A stretch of DNA of 64,000 nt from Xiphophorus maculatus (taxonomy: Eukaryota > Chordata > Actinopteri > Cyprinodontiformes > Poeciliidae), in the NCBI RefSeq assembly GCF_002775205.1, contig NC_036454.1, positions 4,283,882 to 4,347,881 of the forward strand, written 5' to 3'. The notes beneath the pieces were generated by a model. The model saw only the letters and a list, made by a program, of their open reading frames with translations, was not told the DNA's origin and searched no databases. Positions 38,301-56,796 of the stretch are shown here, piece after piece (the stretch's first letter is position 1; each line of letters opens with the position of its first letter). The position numbers were made by a program, and so were the translations under genes.

Positions 38301-41300
38301 TTTCTGGAGTCTGACTGAAATCTCAAACAGTTTTTTCTAGCTAATCTTTGACTTTAGCAAATTCCCATTGGTGAGTAGCATACCTGAAAATGGTGCTCAA
38401 GTAAGAGTAGCACTATCTCAACATATTTTACTCAAGTGAGAGTAAAAAGTATTTGGAAAAAAGTTTACTCAAGTACAGAGAAACTGATCAAACGATTAAT
38501 CATAAAGCTCTTATTATCTTTATGGCCGGCACAGATCTGATTTCCTTACACTTTGGCCTTGATAAGACATCACCTGCGTTAGCCGCTGCTCTCATTGGTA
38601 AGTGGGAATGTGACCAAACGTCACCTGGTTCTCTGGCTGATGGAGCCAATTTACACGTTTGTTTGTTGGCTAACACTGCTGCATTTATTTAGATATTTTA
38701 TAAATTCAATCCTCCTCCAAACAGAGGCTATATCTGACAGAACCCGCTTGTGATTCTTTGTACAGTAAAGTCCAAGCAGACTTTGCATGTTCTATCTCCA
38801 AACTAATTTTCCTCTGAAATCACTTTCTTTATCCCTTTGTGTCAGAGCAGCAATAAAACGTTATGATTTTTATTTAGCATATTTAGCCTAGTAATTCATT
38901 ATCAATATCAATAGATGGTCAATAGATCTGGTAGAAAATTCAATATTCAACAATGAACTCCGATCCAGAACCGCACGGCATTGTGGGAAATGACTTCTCA
39001 ACCTCTCATAGCTAGCTAAGCAAAGTTGGTGGAATCAGCTAACTTGCTCTCTGGTTACCTAGCAACTCAGTCATTCTTGGTTACCTAGCAACAGCCTGTT
39101 GAGTAACTGCCACAGGAGCAGTTTAAGTTTCTCCAATTTGCCTCATAACTGCTTAAAAACAAAAACAACAATGGTGTGGGATGAAAACTAGGACTTGCCA
39201 CGCCGCCTATTTAAAACAAAAAACTAATCAATAATTATCAATATTTGATTGATATGAAACGTTTATATTGTAATAAGTATTTCAGCCTTATCGTCCATCC
39301 CAACTGTTTCTGATTTTATTCTGAGGAAACTCAGAGCATTAGACCAACTTCAGAGAATCTCCCCAAACTATTAAACAGGCTAAAATTTTCCTTTTCCTTC
39401 CACTCAACTTTCCATTATAATGCTTTGATGAACAAGTGATGACCTAATGTGGTAGAAGTACAAATCTGTCCCCATGACTTTGTCGAACATATATTAGCTC
39501 TATTTAAAAATATTCTATTGGTCTTAATTTTCTAATATTCTGAGAAACTAAATTCTCAGAATATTGTCTGGTGCGTCTTTTATGCACAAACTGCCACCGC
39601 GCATTGGAAATCATTTAAAATGTTATTTTTTAACCGTTTGATTGTACTGTGTTGTTAAAATCCAAATTATTGCATCATTACACTGCAAAAACACAAAATG
39701 TCTAATGTTATTACACTTGGAAGAAGTCAAAACTAACTTACAAGTAACTTTTCAGCAAGAAATAAAAGCTTTAAGTAAATAATAGCTTCCTATTGGTTAA
39801 AAGATTCTAGTTCTAGTTGGCAGATTAATTTATTTATAACATGAGAAACATGTCTTGTTATAGGTTAAATAATTTGCTACTTTTTTAAATCAATATTAAG
39901 GAATTATTTACTTTAAATGAGCTCCTATTTCTTTCTACTTGTAAGTCAGTACATTTGAAATAAGACAAGCAAGATATTTGGATTAAAACTAGACAAAAAT
40001 ACTTGGTGAGATTTTGTGTTTTTGCAGTGCAGTCAGGCTTTTTGTGTTAAATCTTATTTTTATGCAACATTAAACTGTAAATTTAGCTTTACGTAAGTGC
40101 CAGGGTGACATAACTTTAACTATTTAGCGCATTTATCACAGTAACAGAGCTTTATTGTTCATGTTCGGAGCTGCGACTCCTCGTTTCCCAGAGGCCAAAG
40201 CTGGCATTTCATAACTGAACGAAGCTTAAATAGGAGAACAAAGAGCCTTCAATGCTGCCGAGTTCTTGGTAAGAAACAATTTCTCAATATCTTCTAACCC
40301 CTGAACAGAGCAGCAGACTCCTGCAGCCACCGTAGTCCAGTCCTAATGAGATTAGCTCTGGATTAGATCGATACTCAGATTGTTGGATCTCTGCTTTAGC
40401 CTCCCGTTTCCTCCCACAACGACGATTTCATATCTGCTGCTTCAGCCTCAAGCAGGGGCGCAGCCTGGCGCTCACGGGCTAATCAACCACTGCTGGCGTC
40501 CAGTCAACCACTTTTATTTATTTATTTCAAACTGCTTTTTAAAAACAAGAAAACAAGCATAACCAAGAACAAAATAATTAGTTTTACCACGATGTTTGTT
40601 TGAAAAGGAGCAGGAGGAAGTTAACATTTATTTAATCCCACTCTTTGTCTTAATTTAATGAAATGTATTACTTACCGACTCAGTAAATATCAGAAATTTG
40701 TAATATAAGCATGTTATGGTATTCATGAGCCTGTTCAATTTACTGGGTTAAGAACAAACAAATAAATTAGAATACATAAACAAAATGATTACAAACTGAC
40801 TCTCGTAACACGACAAGAAAATCTATGGACTCATAATAATAATAGTAGTAATAATTACAATTATAAATTACAAACATCAGAATAATTCCTTGCCAATGTG
40901 CACCTTATACATTTTTCAGAATCTGTGTAATATAACAAATAAAATAATAAAAAAAACACAGGAAAATGTGGCCAATACATAAAATAAATTAATTTAATCC
41001 TCTCTTGCAACTTCAAAGAAATGACAGAAACCAAATTTCCTGGATTTATATCTACGAATAAAACATCATTTACACATCGAATGCAATCTGCAGTTTTCTC
41101 AGCTTTAATTTAATCCCAAATCTGAAAAGACATAACGGCGCGACGGACATTTTTCATGCACATCTCACAGCGGAACAACATGTTTTAATTTAGTGGTTAA
41201 GACTTGATGCAAAATGACGTCAAACAGCAGATAATCGATCAGCGTTTATAAGTTCAGCTGAAATCAAGAGTTTCTCTGTCAACTTCTGCAAACTCTCCTC

Positions 41301-44300
41301 ACTTGAGTTGCATCTCAGTTTCATGTAATTAACTGCAGCAGCTTCTGCTTTCCGCTTAAAGAGCAACAACGCTGATTTTCCCTATGAATTCCCCCCCAAA
41401 AAAGGGAAAAGCAGGTTGCAGATGCAGATAGAGACTTTTTTTTAATTTAAGTACAACAATTAATTCAATTTTAACAGGGGAAAATGTCTTGTTATAAGTG
41501 AAATAATCTGCCAGTGGAACTAGAACTTTTTCATCAATATTAAGGGATTATTTACAGAAAACAAGCTGTTATTTCTTTTGGAAAAGTTAATTTAGTAATT
41601 TAGTTTTGTCTTATTTCAAGTGAACTAAGAAACTAGACAAAAGAGACTTTGTGAGACTTTGTGTTTTTGCGGTGCTCCCGTGGTAGAGGTTCCTGTAGAG
41701 GTTGATTTAAAAATAAAAATCAATAAATAAGAGCAGGAGGAGTGATTAGCTCACCTCGGAGCCAGCGCAACAGGAAGTGGTCATGCTGTGCAGGAAGTTG
41801 AGGAAGAATGTCTTGTACCTTCGATCGAAACTAAAAACAGATAAACAGAAGTAGATGTTAGCTCAAACCAAACCTCACAGTTACAATTTCATAAAGAGCA
41901 GAGATTTATTGTTTCAACACTGCAAAAACACAAAATCTGACCAAATATTGTCGGGTTTAGCTTCTGCAAATATCTTAGTATATTTTAAATAAAACAAAAC
42001 TTTATTACAAATACATCACACCACAAACATCCAGGAACTCTTAACTGAATCGGGCGCACCCGTTCATTAAATGAGGCTAAATAAGTGACGCTTTATTTGA
42101 CAGAGTGCAGAAGACTGACATGATACTGTCATAAACATGAAATGACACCTGACATGTACATGAAGGAGACTTTATGAACGTTTACAACTGTCATTCAGTA
42201 AATAATTACATTTTAATGCAAAGTTCCATTAAGATTTTGACTAATTATTATTATTTGGTAAATAATTACACTTTTAAAGGAAAGTTGCATTAAAAGTGCA
42301 CCAAATGTGTCAACTTTGCATCATTTGATAAATAATATTACTTTTAATGCAAAATTGTATTATAGATGTCATTAGATTTTGAATTAATTATCATTATTTG
42401 GCAAATAATGAAACTAAATGCAAAGTTGCATTAAAAGTTTCATTAAAACTTTGGATTATTTGGTAAGTAACACTTTTAATGCAAAGTTACATTAAATTGG
42501 TACTGAAAGTGTATTAAAAGTTGCATTAAAATGTGGATTAATTATTATTATTATTTGTAAATAATGACACTTTTAATGCAGAGTTACTTTATCAGGCTAT
42601 GACATTAAATCAGGATTTTGTGTATTTAATTAGCTTTTACTATAAAATTGTTTTTGCATTTTTCATAACTAAGCAGATACAATCTGCGGCTTCCATTTCA
42701 AAACGTTTGGACGCCCCAGATTGAAATTACTCTTCATATGTCTGGGAGCGTCACTGCATTTAGTCTCAGCCAGTCTGGAGCTGGAGGGAGCACTGGTTGG
42801 ACTGGTGAGGTTTTCCCACACTGATCTATTGTTTCAGGGTCGAGGCTTCAGGCTCACACCAGGCGTGACGTTGAGATTCATCTTGCGCCTCGCCTAAACT
42901 GGAACAAAGGTCCGATGCATGTCGTTGCACGCTGCAGCTTTACGATGCGTCTGAAGACCTTGAATTACTTTGGGAAGTTTCCAGAAAATCTCCAGGCTGC
43001 CTCTGAAGATCTGTAAGCTTTCCTCCATGTTTGCTAAAACTGAACCGATTCCCATCATCCTAAAGCTCTGGGCATTTTTGTCGGACATGATGTTTACCGT
43101 GTCCTGTTACTTTTGTAACGATGCAGTCATGTTTAGATGTCCGTTTGGAGGATTCCCTTGCAGGTGTGGCTTTCTCCTATGGGTGTACTGTCTCTTTAAG
43201 ACGAACTGTTGGACTCCCTGAGGAGCTGAAACATGCTGGGGATTTTGTTTATCTCTCGTCTGGTAAAAAGTTAGGAATTTTAAATGGTTTATGAGATTTA
43301 AAAGTCTATTTTAGTTGTTACCTCATTCAGTATTCATGATCCTTGAAGTTTCCCCACATTTTCTCATCTGACAATAACAAACCTCCACAAGTTTTATTGG
43401 GTTAAACCAACACAAAGCTGTGAATTCAAGGAAGAGTGGCAAAATCAATCTCAAAGTAGGCAAAATAATTTTTGTTGATCAACTTGAACACACGCCATAT
43501 ATGGTGCTGCTTTAGAGCCAAAATTAAGACTTTTGCGCATACAGTGACGACTACATCCTTGTTACAGGAAGCTACATCTGTTCTTGAGCTAGCTACCAAT
43601 TAATGAGCGACCGTGTTGGTAGTGAGCAGGCGACTACTCACTTGCGTTAGCTTTGGGGAGGCTAGCATCCCCACTGGATTACCCTACTTCCTCTACTGTC
43701 CATTAGCGCAGATATGCTAATGCTGGAGAAGCTAACAATTAGCAAGCCTAGTCATTGGTGGGGTCACCCACTGGCTGGCTACTCATTCAGGTAACAACCT
43801 ATCCAATGCTAACACTAGGCTATCCATGCTAATGGACAGTAGAGGAAGTAGGCTATCCAGAGGGTGACCAGCCTAGACATGCTAGTTACCAGCCTCTCCA
43901 AAGCTAACACAAATGAGTAAGGCACCTTTTCGGTCGAGTCAGCCCATCATTAATCAAAGCACGTTTAAGAATGAATATAGCCTCTAGCGACAAAAAATAG
44001 CCACTACAATGTGTGTAATAGTCTTGATTTTGGCACTAAACTTGTGCCATAGAAGAATGGCAATGGCATAGATTCTGGATCTGAGTTCATAGGTAGATGA
44101 ATGGACCTAAATACAGAGCGGATGTGTTGAAAATTGATCTTCATAGATTAAATATTTGACCTTTTTTGTAAATTAGCAATAAGTTCAGTTTCTAGCTGTG
44201 CAAAGCTGGTAAGTAGATACCCAAAAAGACTTGCAGCTGTAACTGAAAACCTCCACCTCAGCTCTGAACTACCTTCTGTTGGTCCATTGGTCAATTTAAA

Positions 44301-44715
44301 AGACTGAAATTTGTGGTTGTAAATGACAAAACAGAGATGTTGACGTTTCCAGAAGAGCCACCAATTGATAAGCTGATGTAAATATGCCCATAATTTTTTT
44401 TTATAGTAGCTTCCTATTACTCTCTTATAAAAGTAGTAAATTGAGTGTTTTCATACTATAAAGCCTTTATAGTGTGGAAGTGCATCCAAAACCGATATAA
44501 GGGATCAAAATTATGGGAGCGGTAAACTGCATGTGAGCAGATATTAAATTTTTCCACACTTCTTGATTGACATTAACTAAAATAAGCAGGATAAAAAAAA
44601 AAGAGTAAAACTAGAGACAAACATTATGGAGAGCTTTTTAATTCATAAAAATAAAACTTACTTGTTCCAGCGCCTCAGCCTGCTTAGGACTGAGGTCTCC
44701 AACTCTTCCGCTCAT
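24991..44715 (-). CDS. sec14l2-like: SEC14-like lipid-binding protein (SEC14L2/3/4 clade), complete, 12 exons
   Basis: Exons in transcript order: 44662-44715, 41755-41830, 37182-37225, 36774-36836, 35521-35709, 34371-34466, 34235-34295, 33826-33909, 32632-32738, 26192-26331, 25274-25443, 24991-25193. The total is 1,287 nt, 428 residues plus stop; all introns are GT-AG and all phases agree. The start is [18 protein letters not shown], the invariant N-terminus of vertebrate SEC14L2/3/4. The order is CRAL-TRIO_N (about 1-75), CRAL-TRIO lipid pocket (about 80-250, with [33 protein letters not shown]) and GOLD beta-sandwich (about 280-385, with FPGCVLRWQF and [10 protein letters not shown]). Relatives bind hydrophobic ligands such as tocopherols, squalene or phosphoinositides in the cytosol. 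It shares residues with both SEC14L2 and SEC14L3, so exact orthology is open. The C-terminus is about 25 residues longer than in the human proteins. Confidence 0.95.
25730..25810. repeat. X-box-bearing repeat (two GTTACCTAGCAAC palindromes)
   Basis: Exact GTTACCTAGCAAC at 25761-25773 and 25792-25804, in a sec14l intron. It matches the RFX consensus GTNRCC(N0-3)RGYAAC. Related copies lie at 31600-31660 and 39045-39130. Confidence 0.7.
26095..26175. repeat. (GGTG)n(GGAC)n simple repeat
   Basis: GGTGGGTGGGTGGGTGGAC then GGACGGACGGACG, only 17 nt beyond the 3' end of sec14l exon 10, within the following intron. Confidence 0.8.
26651..27130. repeat. Dispersed repeat family D (CCAGAAGTTATTGCNATAAA)
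   Basis: GATAAATTGTCCCAGAAGTT, TATAAACGATAATACAG and AATAATGCAAGAACACATTC, shared with 29900, 47500 and 53196. Confidence 0.7.
27650..27675. repeat. (AAAT)n microsatellite
   Basis: AAATAAATAAATAAATAAAT tract in the large sec14l intron. Confidence 0.8.
28585..28860. repeat. Family B copy, partial
   Basis: CCATCCAGCAGAGGGCGTC and AGTTGATACAGAAATAAAGA, in the large sec14l intron. Confidence 0.6.
28850..29190. repeat. Family C copy
   Basis: TTTGAAAAGTCAAAAATTT and TTTTCTAGAAAATTTCTG words, adjoining the family B copy at 28585. Confidence 0.6.
29717..29890. repeat. 42-nt tandem repeat, four copies
   Basis: Unit built of CTGAACAGTTCTGTTACAG and GCAGGAACAGGCTTTGAA. The unit is a multiple of three, so frames on both strands stay open with 14-residue repeats; this is not a gene. 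It lies between a unique segment and a family D copy. Confidence 0.9.
29900..30290. repeat. Family D copy
   Basis: GCTGGACGATAAATGATTCC, GCGATAAACGATAAGAATTG and GTAGAAAGAGAGAAAAATG; directly follows the 42-nt tandem array. Confidence 0.7.
31600..31660. repeat. X-box-bearing repeat, inverse orientation
   Basis: GTTGCTAGGTGAT at 31609 (imperfect) and GTTGCTAGGTAAC at 31642-31654 (exact). Confidence 0.65.
32632..37225 (-). CDS. sec14l2-like: sec14l CRAL-TRIO exons (3-9)
   Basis: Seven exons build the lipid-binding pocket. 37182-37225 gives [15 protein letters not shown]; 36774-36836 gives [13 protein letters not shown] and WQPPE; 35521-35709 gives [17 protein letters not shown] and the SASKQDF segment; 34371-34466 gives [20 protein letters not shown]; 34235-34295 gives the [15 protein letters not shown] gate helix; 33826-33909 gives [16 protein letters not shown]; 32632-32738 ends with [16 protein letters not shown]. 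The DPDGDP turn before GOLD matches the DPDGNP of the human paralogues. No frame break or missing motif is seen. Confidence 0.94.
33100..33550. repeat. Family B copy, opposite orientation
   Basis: GGCCGCCATCTTTGTTTCTG and GCGACGCCCTCTGCTGGATG, flanked by TTGATTAATGAAG and ATCATCGATTAATCG. Confidence 0.65.
34790..35440. repeat. Family C copy, interrupted by another repeat
   Basis: Family C words on both sides of the insertion at 34905-35012; lies between sec14l exons 6 and 5. Confidence 0.65.
34905..35012. repeat. Teleost repeat end with (ATGG)n tail
   Basis: CCCCGCCTCTCGCCCAGAAC, GGAGATCGGCACCAGCACC, GACCCCACTGGGATTAG, then GAAAATGGATGGATGGAT: the well-known form of a fish retroposed repeat tail. 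Confidence 0.7.
35980..36640. repeat. Family C copy, long
   Basis: About 15 alternating CAAAATTT/TTGAAAATT words with TTGACTTTTGAAGCTCA; lies between sec14l exons 5 and 4. Confidence 0.6.
38375..38480. repeat. Copy of the GTTACATTTACTCAAGTA-type repeat
   Basis: Contains ACTCAAGTGAGAGTAAAAAG and TTTACTCAAGTACAGAG, matching 58200-58290. Confidence 0.5.
39045..39130. repeat. X-box-bearing repeat
   Basis: Exact GTTACCTAGCAAC at 39054-39066 and 39080-39092, in sec14l intron 2. Confidence 0.7.
39681..40032. repeat. Family A copy, full-length
   Basis: It starts CACTGCAAAAACACAAAATG and ends TTGTGTTTTTGCAGTGCAG, so the ends are inverted copies. It lies in sec14l intron 2. Confidence 0.75.
41485..41675. 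repeat. Family A copy, right half
   Basis: It begins near AAATGTCTTGTTATAAGTG and ends TTTGTGTTTTTGCGGTGC. Confidence 0.7.
41921..42006. repeat. Family A fragment, left end
   Basis: CACTGCAAAAACACAAAATC followed by ATCTTAGTATATTTTAAATA; truncated after 86 nt, in sec14l intron 1. Confidence 0.65.
42070..42600. repeat. Tandem array of AATAATTACACTTTTAATGC units
   Basis: Six or more diverged copies of (G)GTAAATAATTACACTTTTAA plus TGCAAAGTTGCATTAAAAGT, in sec14l intron 1. Confidence 0.65.
43645..43930. repeat. Inverted repeat related to 18110
   Basis: ACTTCCTCTACTGTCCATTA near 43688 is inverted at TAATGGACAGTAGAGGAAGT (about 43832); GCTAACAC and ACCAGCCT words recur on both sides. Confidence 0.65.
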
Positions 44716-46031
44716 GTCTCAGACCTGAAGCTGGCGGACAGGCAGCGCTTATTCACAGTCAAATCCACAGACAGGCGCCGTTAACTGCGGGCCGGTTCTC
44801 CGTGTCTGACGCCGCCCCGTGATGCTCGTGTGCGGCCGCAGTCTCCTGTTACCCTCCGCTGACGGCGGCCTGGAGGTGGAAAACGAAAAGGAGGAGGAAA
44901 AAATGTAAACACGACCCTCACAGACGCAACGCCAGCAGGTGATCACTTTAACCGACTGACTCGGCCAAAGATCTGCGAGGGAACAAGAGACGTCACTCCG
45001 CCGCAGGAAGAAGGTGCAACTAGATAACATGGAGGATCCGCCTCTCTGTATGGAGGCCACCAAGGACCAAAACTCAACATGGGAAATAAATGCACAAATA
45101 TAATAAATAAATAAATAAAGTAGTTAATTCTTCAGATTTTTCATTTGACCGCAATATTACAAATACAAAAAATACAAATAAACAGAATTTAATTTCTTCT
45201 TTGAGTAGGAAAATAAAAATGTTATTATCTAACATACAATAACACAGCATTCCTTTAGTGACACATTCTGTAGATTTTTTATTTAAGAACTTTTTTGTAT
45301 AATATTAACAATACATGAAAAAATGCAAAAAAAAAGGTCAATGGATAGGAAAGTAGATATTTATTGCTTAATTTGCAATAACAGCATTCCTTTTGTGTAC
45401 ACTTGATTATTTGTAGCAAAGGATGAATCTGCAGCTACAAAGTGCTACCGACATCAATGTATGAAAAGCTCAGTTCTTTCTGCTGCACTTAGCGTCAATA
45501 CATTGTAGGGCTGATCTGCTGATTTATTTATTTTTAATTAACCCAATAATAACTGGATAAAAAATGTGCTTAATATGATTTTTTTTATTTTCTATTTTAT
45601 TTTTTGTTCTGCAGTTTTCATTAAACGAACTGTGGCTTTAAAATCAAGATGGAACTATGAGAAGATTATTTTCTTTGGGGCAATGCACGTTAGCGCCGGT
45701 AACTTTACGGTCAATTTGCGTTTATCGACAGAAGAATTGCCGTATTTCGTTGAAGAAAATCCCTTTTTAAAAGTACACATTTAAAGATCAATGGTAGTTA
45801 ACTAAATTATTACCAGAGATGGTAATCATCTAATCATCTGAGCGCTCAGATGATTATCCCTCCCCGACTTCCGTTTACAACCGGAAGTTTCTGGTTTTTC
45901 CTGTTTACATCCAGGAGCCTGCGAGCTAACAGCCTAAAATAATCGGCTGCAGGATTTCTAACAAAATGCCTGACAGTTGATGAGTTTTGTGTGTTTATTG
46001 TTGCTTCCTGCAGGGTTTTTTGGGGGGGACC
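44716..46031. promoter_or_regulatory. Shared intergenic region of divergent sec14l and rnf215
   Basis: The two start codons point away from each other across 1.3 kb. About 44740-45000, next to sec14l, is GC- and CpG-rich (AGACGTCACTCCG near 44988 resembles a CRE-like site) and probably holds its promoter and 5' UTR. The middle (45100-45560) is AT-rich and carries a fragment of a dispersed repeat. On the rnf215 side, about 45850-45955 looks like a 5' region with paired CCGGAAGT/ACTTCCG motifs typical of ETS sites. A splice-acceptor-like TTGCTTCCTGCAG sits 18 nt before the rnf215 ATG, so an untranslated first exon near 45850-45960 is possible. Confidence 0.5.
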
Positions 46032-54106
<8,075 letters not shown>

Positions 54107-55220
54107 CAGCCGCTGCTCCGCCCGGACCTCGTCCCGACTCCTCCGCCCTCCCTGGGAGCGGATCCGGACTCCAGGCGGCAGAAACTCTGCGTTATGGATC
54201 CCTGCTGAGCTCTTCCTGGGACGTTTGTTACGTTAAATATGTGGGAACTCTGCAGCTGAAGTCGGCCGCTGAAATATTTTGACGTGTAAAAACTATTTAT
54301 TCGCTCCATGGACGACGACTTCTACTTCTTCTTCCACATGCAGTTCACTTTAGCTCCTGAATGATGTCAGTAACAAACATGTTCATCTGATTTATTTCCT
54401 GCTAAAATCACTTTTGTGCTTCTTGTTTGAAAAATTAGCAGTTTTTTTTCCAGGGTGAAAAGATTATTTAGCTTTCAAAATTATCCGTACAGAATACCTA
54501 AATATATAACTCGTATATATTTCACCTTTGTGAGCTCCCCCTCCCATGTGGACCAACTTCCATAAGAGAGGTACTTTAACTTATTAGAGGCAATTATTGT
54601 TGGCTGCCTGGAAACCACCGAGATGACTTCAGATGACTGTAAAACATGTAACTGCTTCTTTAGCGGTTACATGTGGTGTGGAAAAGTGTTTGTCCTCTTC
54701 CTCATTTAGTATTTTTGCATGTTTATCACAGTTCAGTGTTTCAGGACATCAAACCAATTTAAATATTTATAAATGAAGGCATTAGAAATTCAAATGTTGA
54801 TTTAGATTTATTTCTAATGATGTCTGGACTGTGTGAAAAATGTTGGTCCAAATTTTGGTCTAAATTTAAACAGAATCTCATATTTAAAAACCACTAAAGC
54901 TGTTTGTTTATAATCCTTCCACCCTGGAAAACAAAGATCCAAACTGACCTGACGAGAGTTAAAGTGCTGTGCAAAAGTCTTTAAAAATAATTTTATTGTG
55001 AAAGTATATTTAAGTGTAGTTTATAAAGATTTTATAGTTATTCTCTTAACTTTGGCTCCTTTTTGCAAATCTTATCTTTCCTCTTCGTCATTAAATTTAA
55101 GGAATTTACAGCTTATTTACAACTATATTTTATTACATTTTAGGAACTAAAATGTTTATTTTGTTATATAAGAAACGGAATTATTTATTTGCACCTTTTA
55201 ATGTATTTTTAATATTTTAT

Positions 55221-55230
55221 AAAATAAACT
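55221..55230 (+). terminator. Candidate poly(A) signal region for rnf215
   Basis: An AAAATAAACT hexamer context lies about 1.1 kb after the stop, in AT-rich sequence. Another AATAAA follows near 55506. Which is used, or whether an earlier variant hexamer is used, cannot be told. Confidence 0.3.
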
Positions 55231-55824
55231 TTAGTGATTAAATGAAATATCAACAGAAAGTGCCAATTTCTTTTCATCCGATTTAAATGATGGTTGGCTG
55301 CAGCTCTAGTAAATTTATACCTGTAATCATGTAGATTTTACTTTTTTTTTTAACAGCAAATTTAGATATTTTTTGACATCATAGAAAATCCATGTGAAAT
55401 TAATCTAAAATTTCTGAGTTTTTCTTATTTTTGGCATGAATTTACTCCTCTAATGGCGCCAACACTCTGTCATACAATCAGACCAACAGTCGATGTTTGA
55501 GTGGAAATAAAACCTTTTGGGTTCAACCAAAACAAATCAAACAAATCACAGATGTAGGTCAAAGAAGGTCGCCTCCTAAAAGCTGAAGACTTTTGCACAA
55601 CACTGTAAAAAAAAAAGGAAAGTGCAGTGAGGAGAAATTAGTGTTAGGACGTCATGCGCGCCCCCTGCTGGTGACTTCTGAACATGCAGCTCTTGGTGAC
55701 TCCAGACAAACAGACGTTTCTGCTTGGTGGGATCAACGTTTTCACTTATTTTGTATAAATCTGGGTCAGATCTAATCACTTAACTCAGTTTGTAACTTTT
55801 ATTACAAAAATGTTTTTCACATTT

Positions 55825-56236
55825 GTTAAAGCTGCTCCATGCTGTGACGGACAATCTGTGAGAAAGTCAATCCCCTTCACATTTTCCCTGAGCCATTACT
55901 GCGGTCTGAAGAAATGCACCAAAACCAACCAATCAGAGCCAGGAGGCGGGGCTTAGCGCTGTCAATCAACTCATGTACTCACTGCTAAATGTACTTATTG
56001 TTACTGGAATACCGTCTATCTGCCGTCATGCTATGCTAACTAGCTAACCAGCTGTAGATTAGCAAAGAGCATGAGGGTGATTGACAGCGCTAAGACCCTC
56101 CCCTTTCCTCTGCGTGGTTTATTTATGCAATTAGAACGGAAAGGAGCGCCATTTTCTCACAGATTATCTCATACTGTCACAGCAGTGATCAATTTAACAA
56201 GCATGTAAAAAATTATTTTTATATAAGTTACACGTT
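55825..56236. repeat. Relative of the 46533 MITE, rearranged
   Basis: TTAAAGCTGCTCCATGCTGT, AATCAGAGCCAGGAGGCGGG and GATTGACAGCGCTAAGACCC; two head-to-head half copies, between the convergent rnf215 and ascc2. Confidence 0.65.
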
Positions 56237-56289
56237 CATGCATTTGACCACAGATGACTCAAACTTGAAAGATGTCAAAACAACTACAT

Positions 56290-56796
56290 TATTTATTATC
56301 TGCTTTTTTGTTGTTTTTTTGTCATGTCAACTCCAAAATAGTAATAATTTGTCTTGTTACAAAATGTTCTGACAGATAGATGAGTTCTCTTGTAGAAAAT
56401 AGTTTGTGCATGGCGACATGAGCAGCCTGTGCTTCCAGACGTTTCCATCTGACCCGGTTCTCGCGATCAGAGCGGCCAGGAGGGGGCGCTCACCTCCACT
56501 CTGATTGTTTGGTCGGCAGATGTTCTTCCAGGAGAGGGAACGCTCTTTGATGGAGGGAACGCTCTTTGATGTCTTACTTGTTTACATCTTTGGATCGTAA
56601 TAATAAACCAATTTGTTACTTGGCAAAAATAAAACGTCTAATTGTGGTTGTGATGAGCAGAGGAAGGAAATCAGTGCTAAAATAAATCGTTTTGGTTTTT
56701 AAAAAAAGAAAAAAAGATCCACAGAGAACGTTGTGGTGATAGACCAGAACCGGGTCAACCGGACCTCCTCTGGCTCCAGCAGCGCCGGGGAGCGGG
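56290..56796 (-). other. ascc2 3' UTR region (approximate)
   Basis: The sequence after the ascc2 stop on the minus strand has no other gene. A minus-strand AATAAA lies near 56291, about 500 nt past the stop, and is a plausible cleavage signal. The segment contains a duplicated GGAACGCTCTTTGATG (about 56537-56569). Confidence 0.35.

Larger units (their letters stand above)
37226..41754. other. sec14l intron 2
   Basis: Holds a family A copy (39681-40032), most of another (41485-41675), an X-box repeat and AT-rich unique sequence. No exon recognised. Confidence 0.5.
41831..44661. other. sec14l intron 1
   Basis: Holds a family A fragment, the tandem array at 42070-42600 and the inverted repeat at 43645-43930. 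Nothing coding seen. Confidence 0.5.
54107..56289. other. rnf215 3' UTR and convergent intergenic region
   Basis: rnf215 3' UTR text, candidate poly(A) signals near 55221 and 55506, and the rearranged MITE at 55825-56236. No further gene recognised. Confidence 0.5.

Noticed and set aside
44749..45063. 104-codon minus-strand frame upstream of sec14l
   Set aside because: Lies in the GC-rich promoter and 5' UTR side; no family and it is separated from the conserved MSGRVGDLS start.
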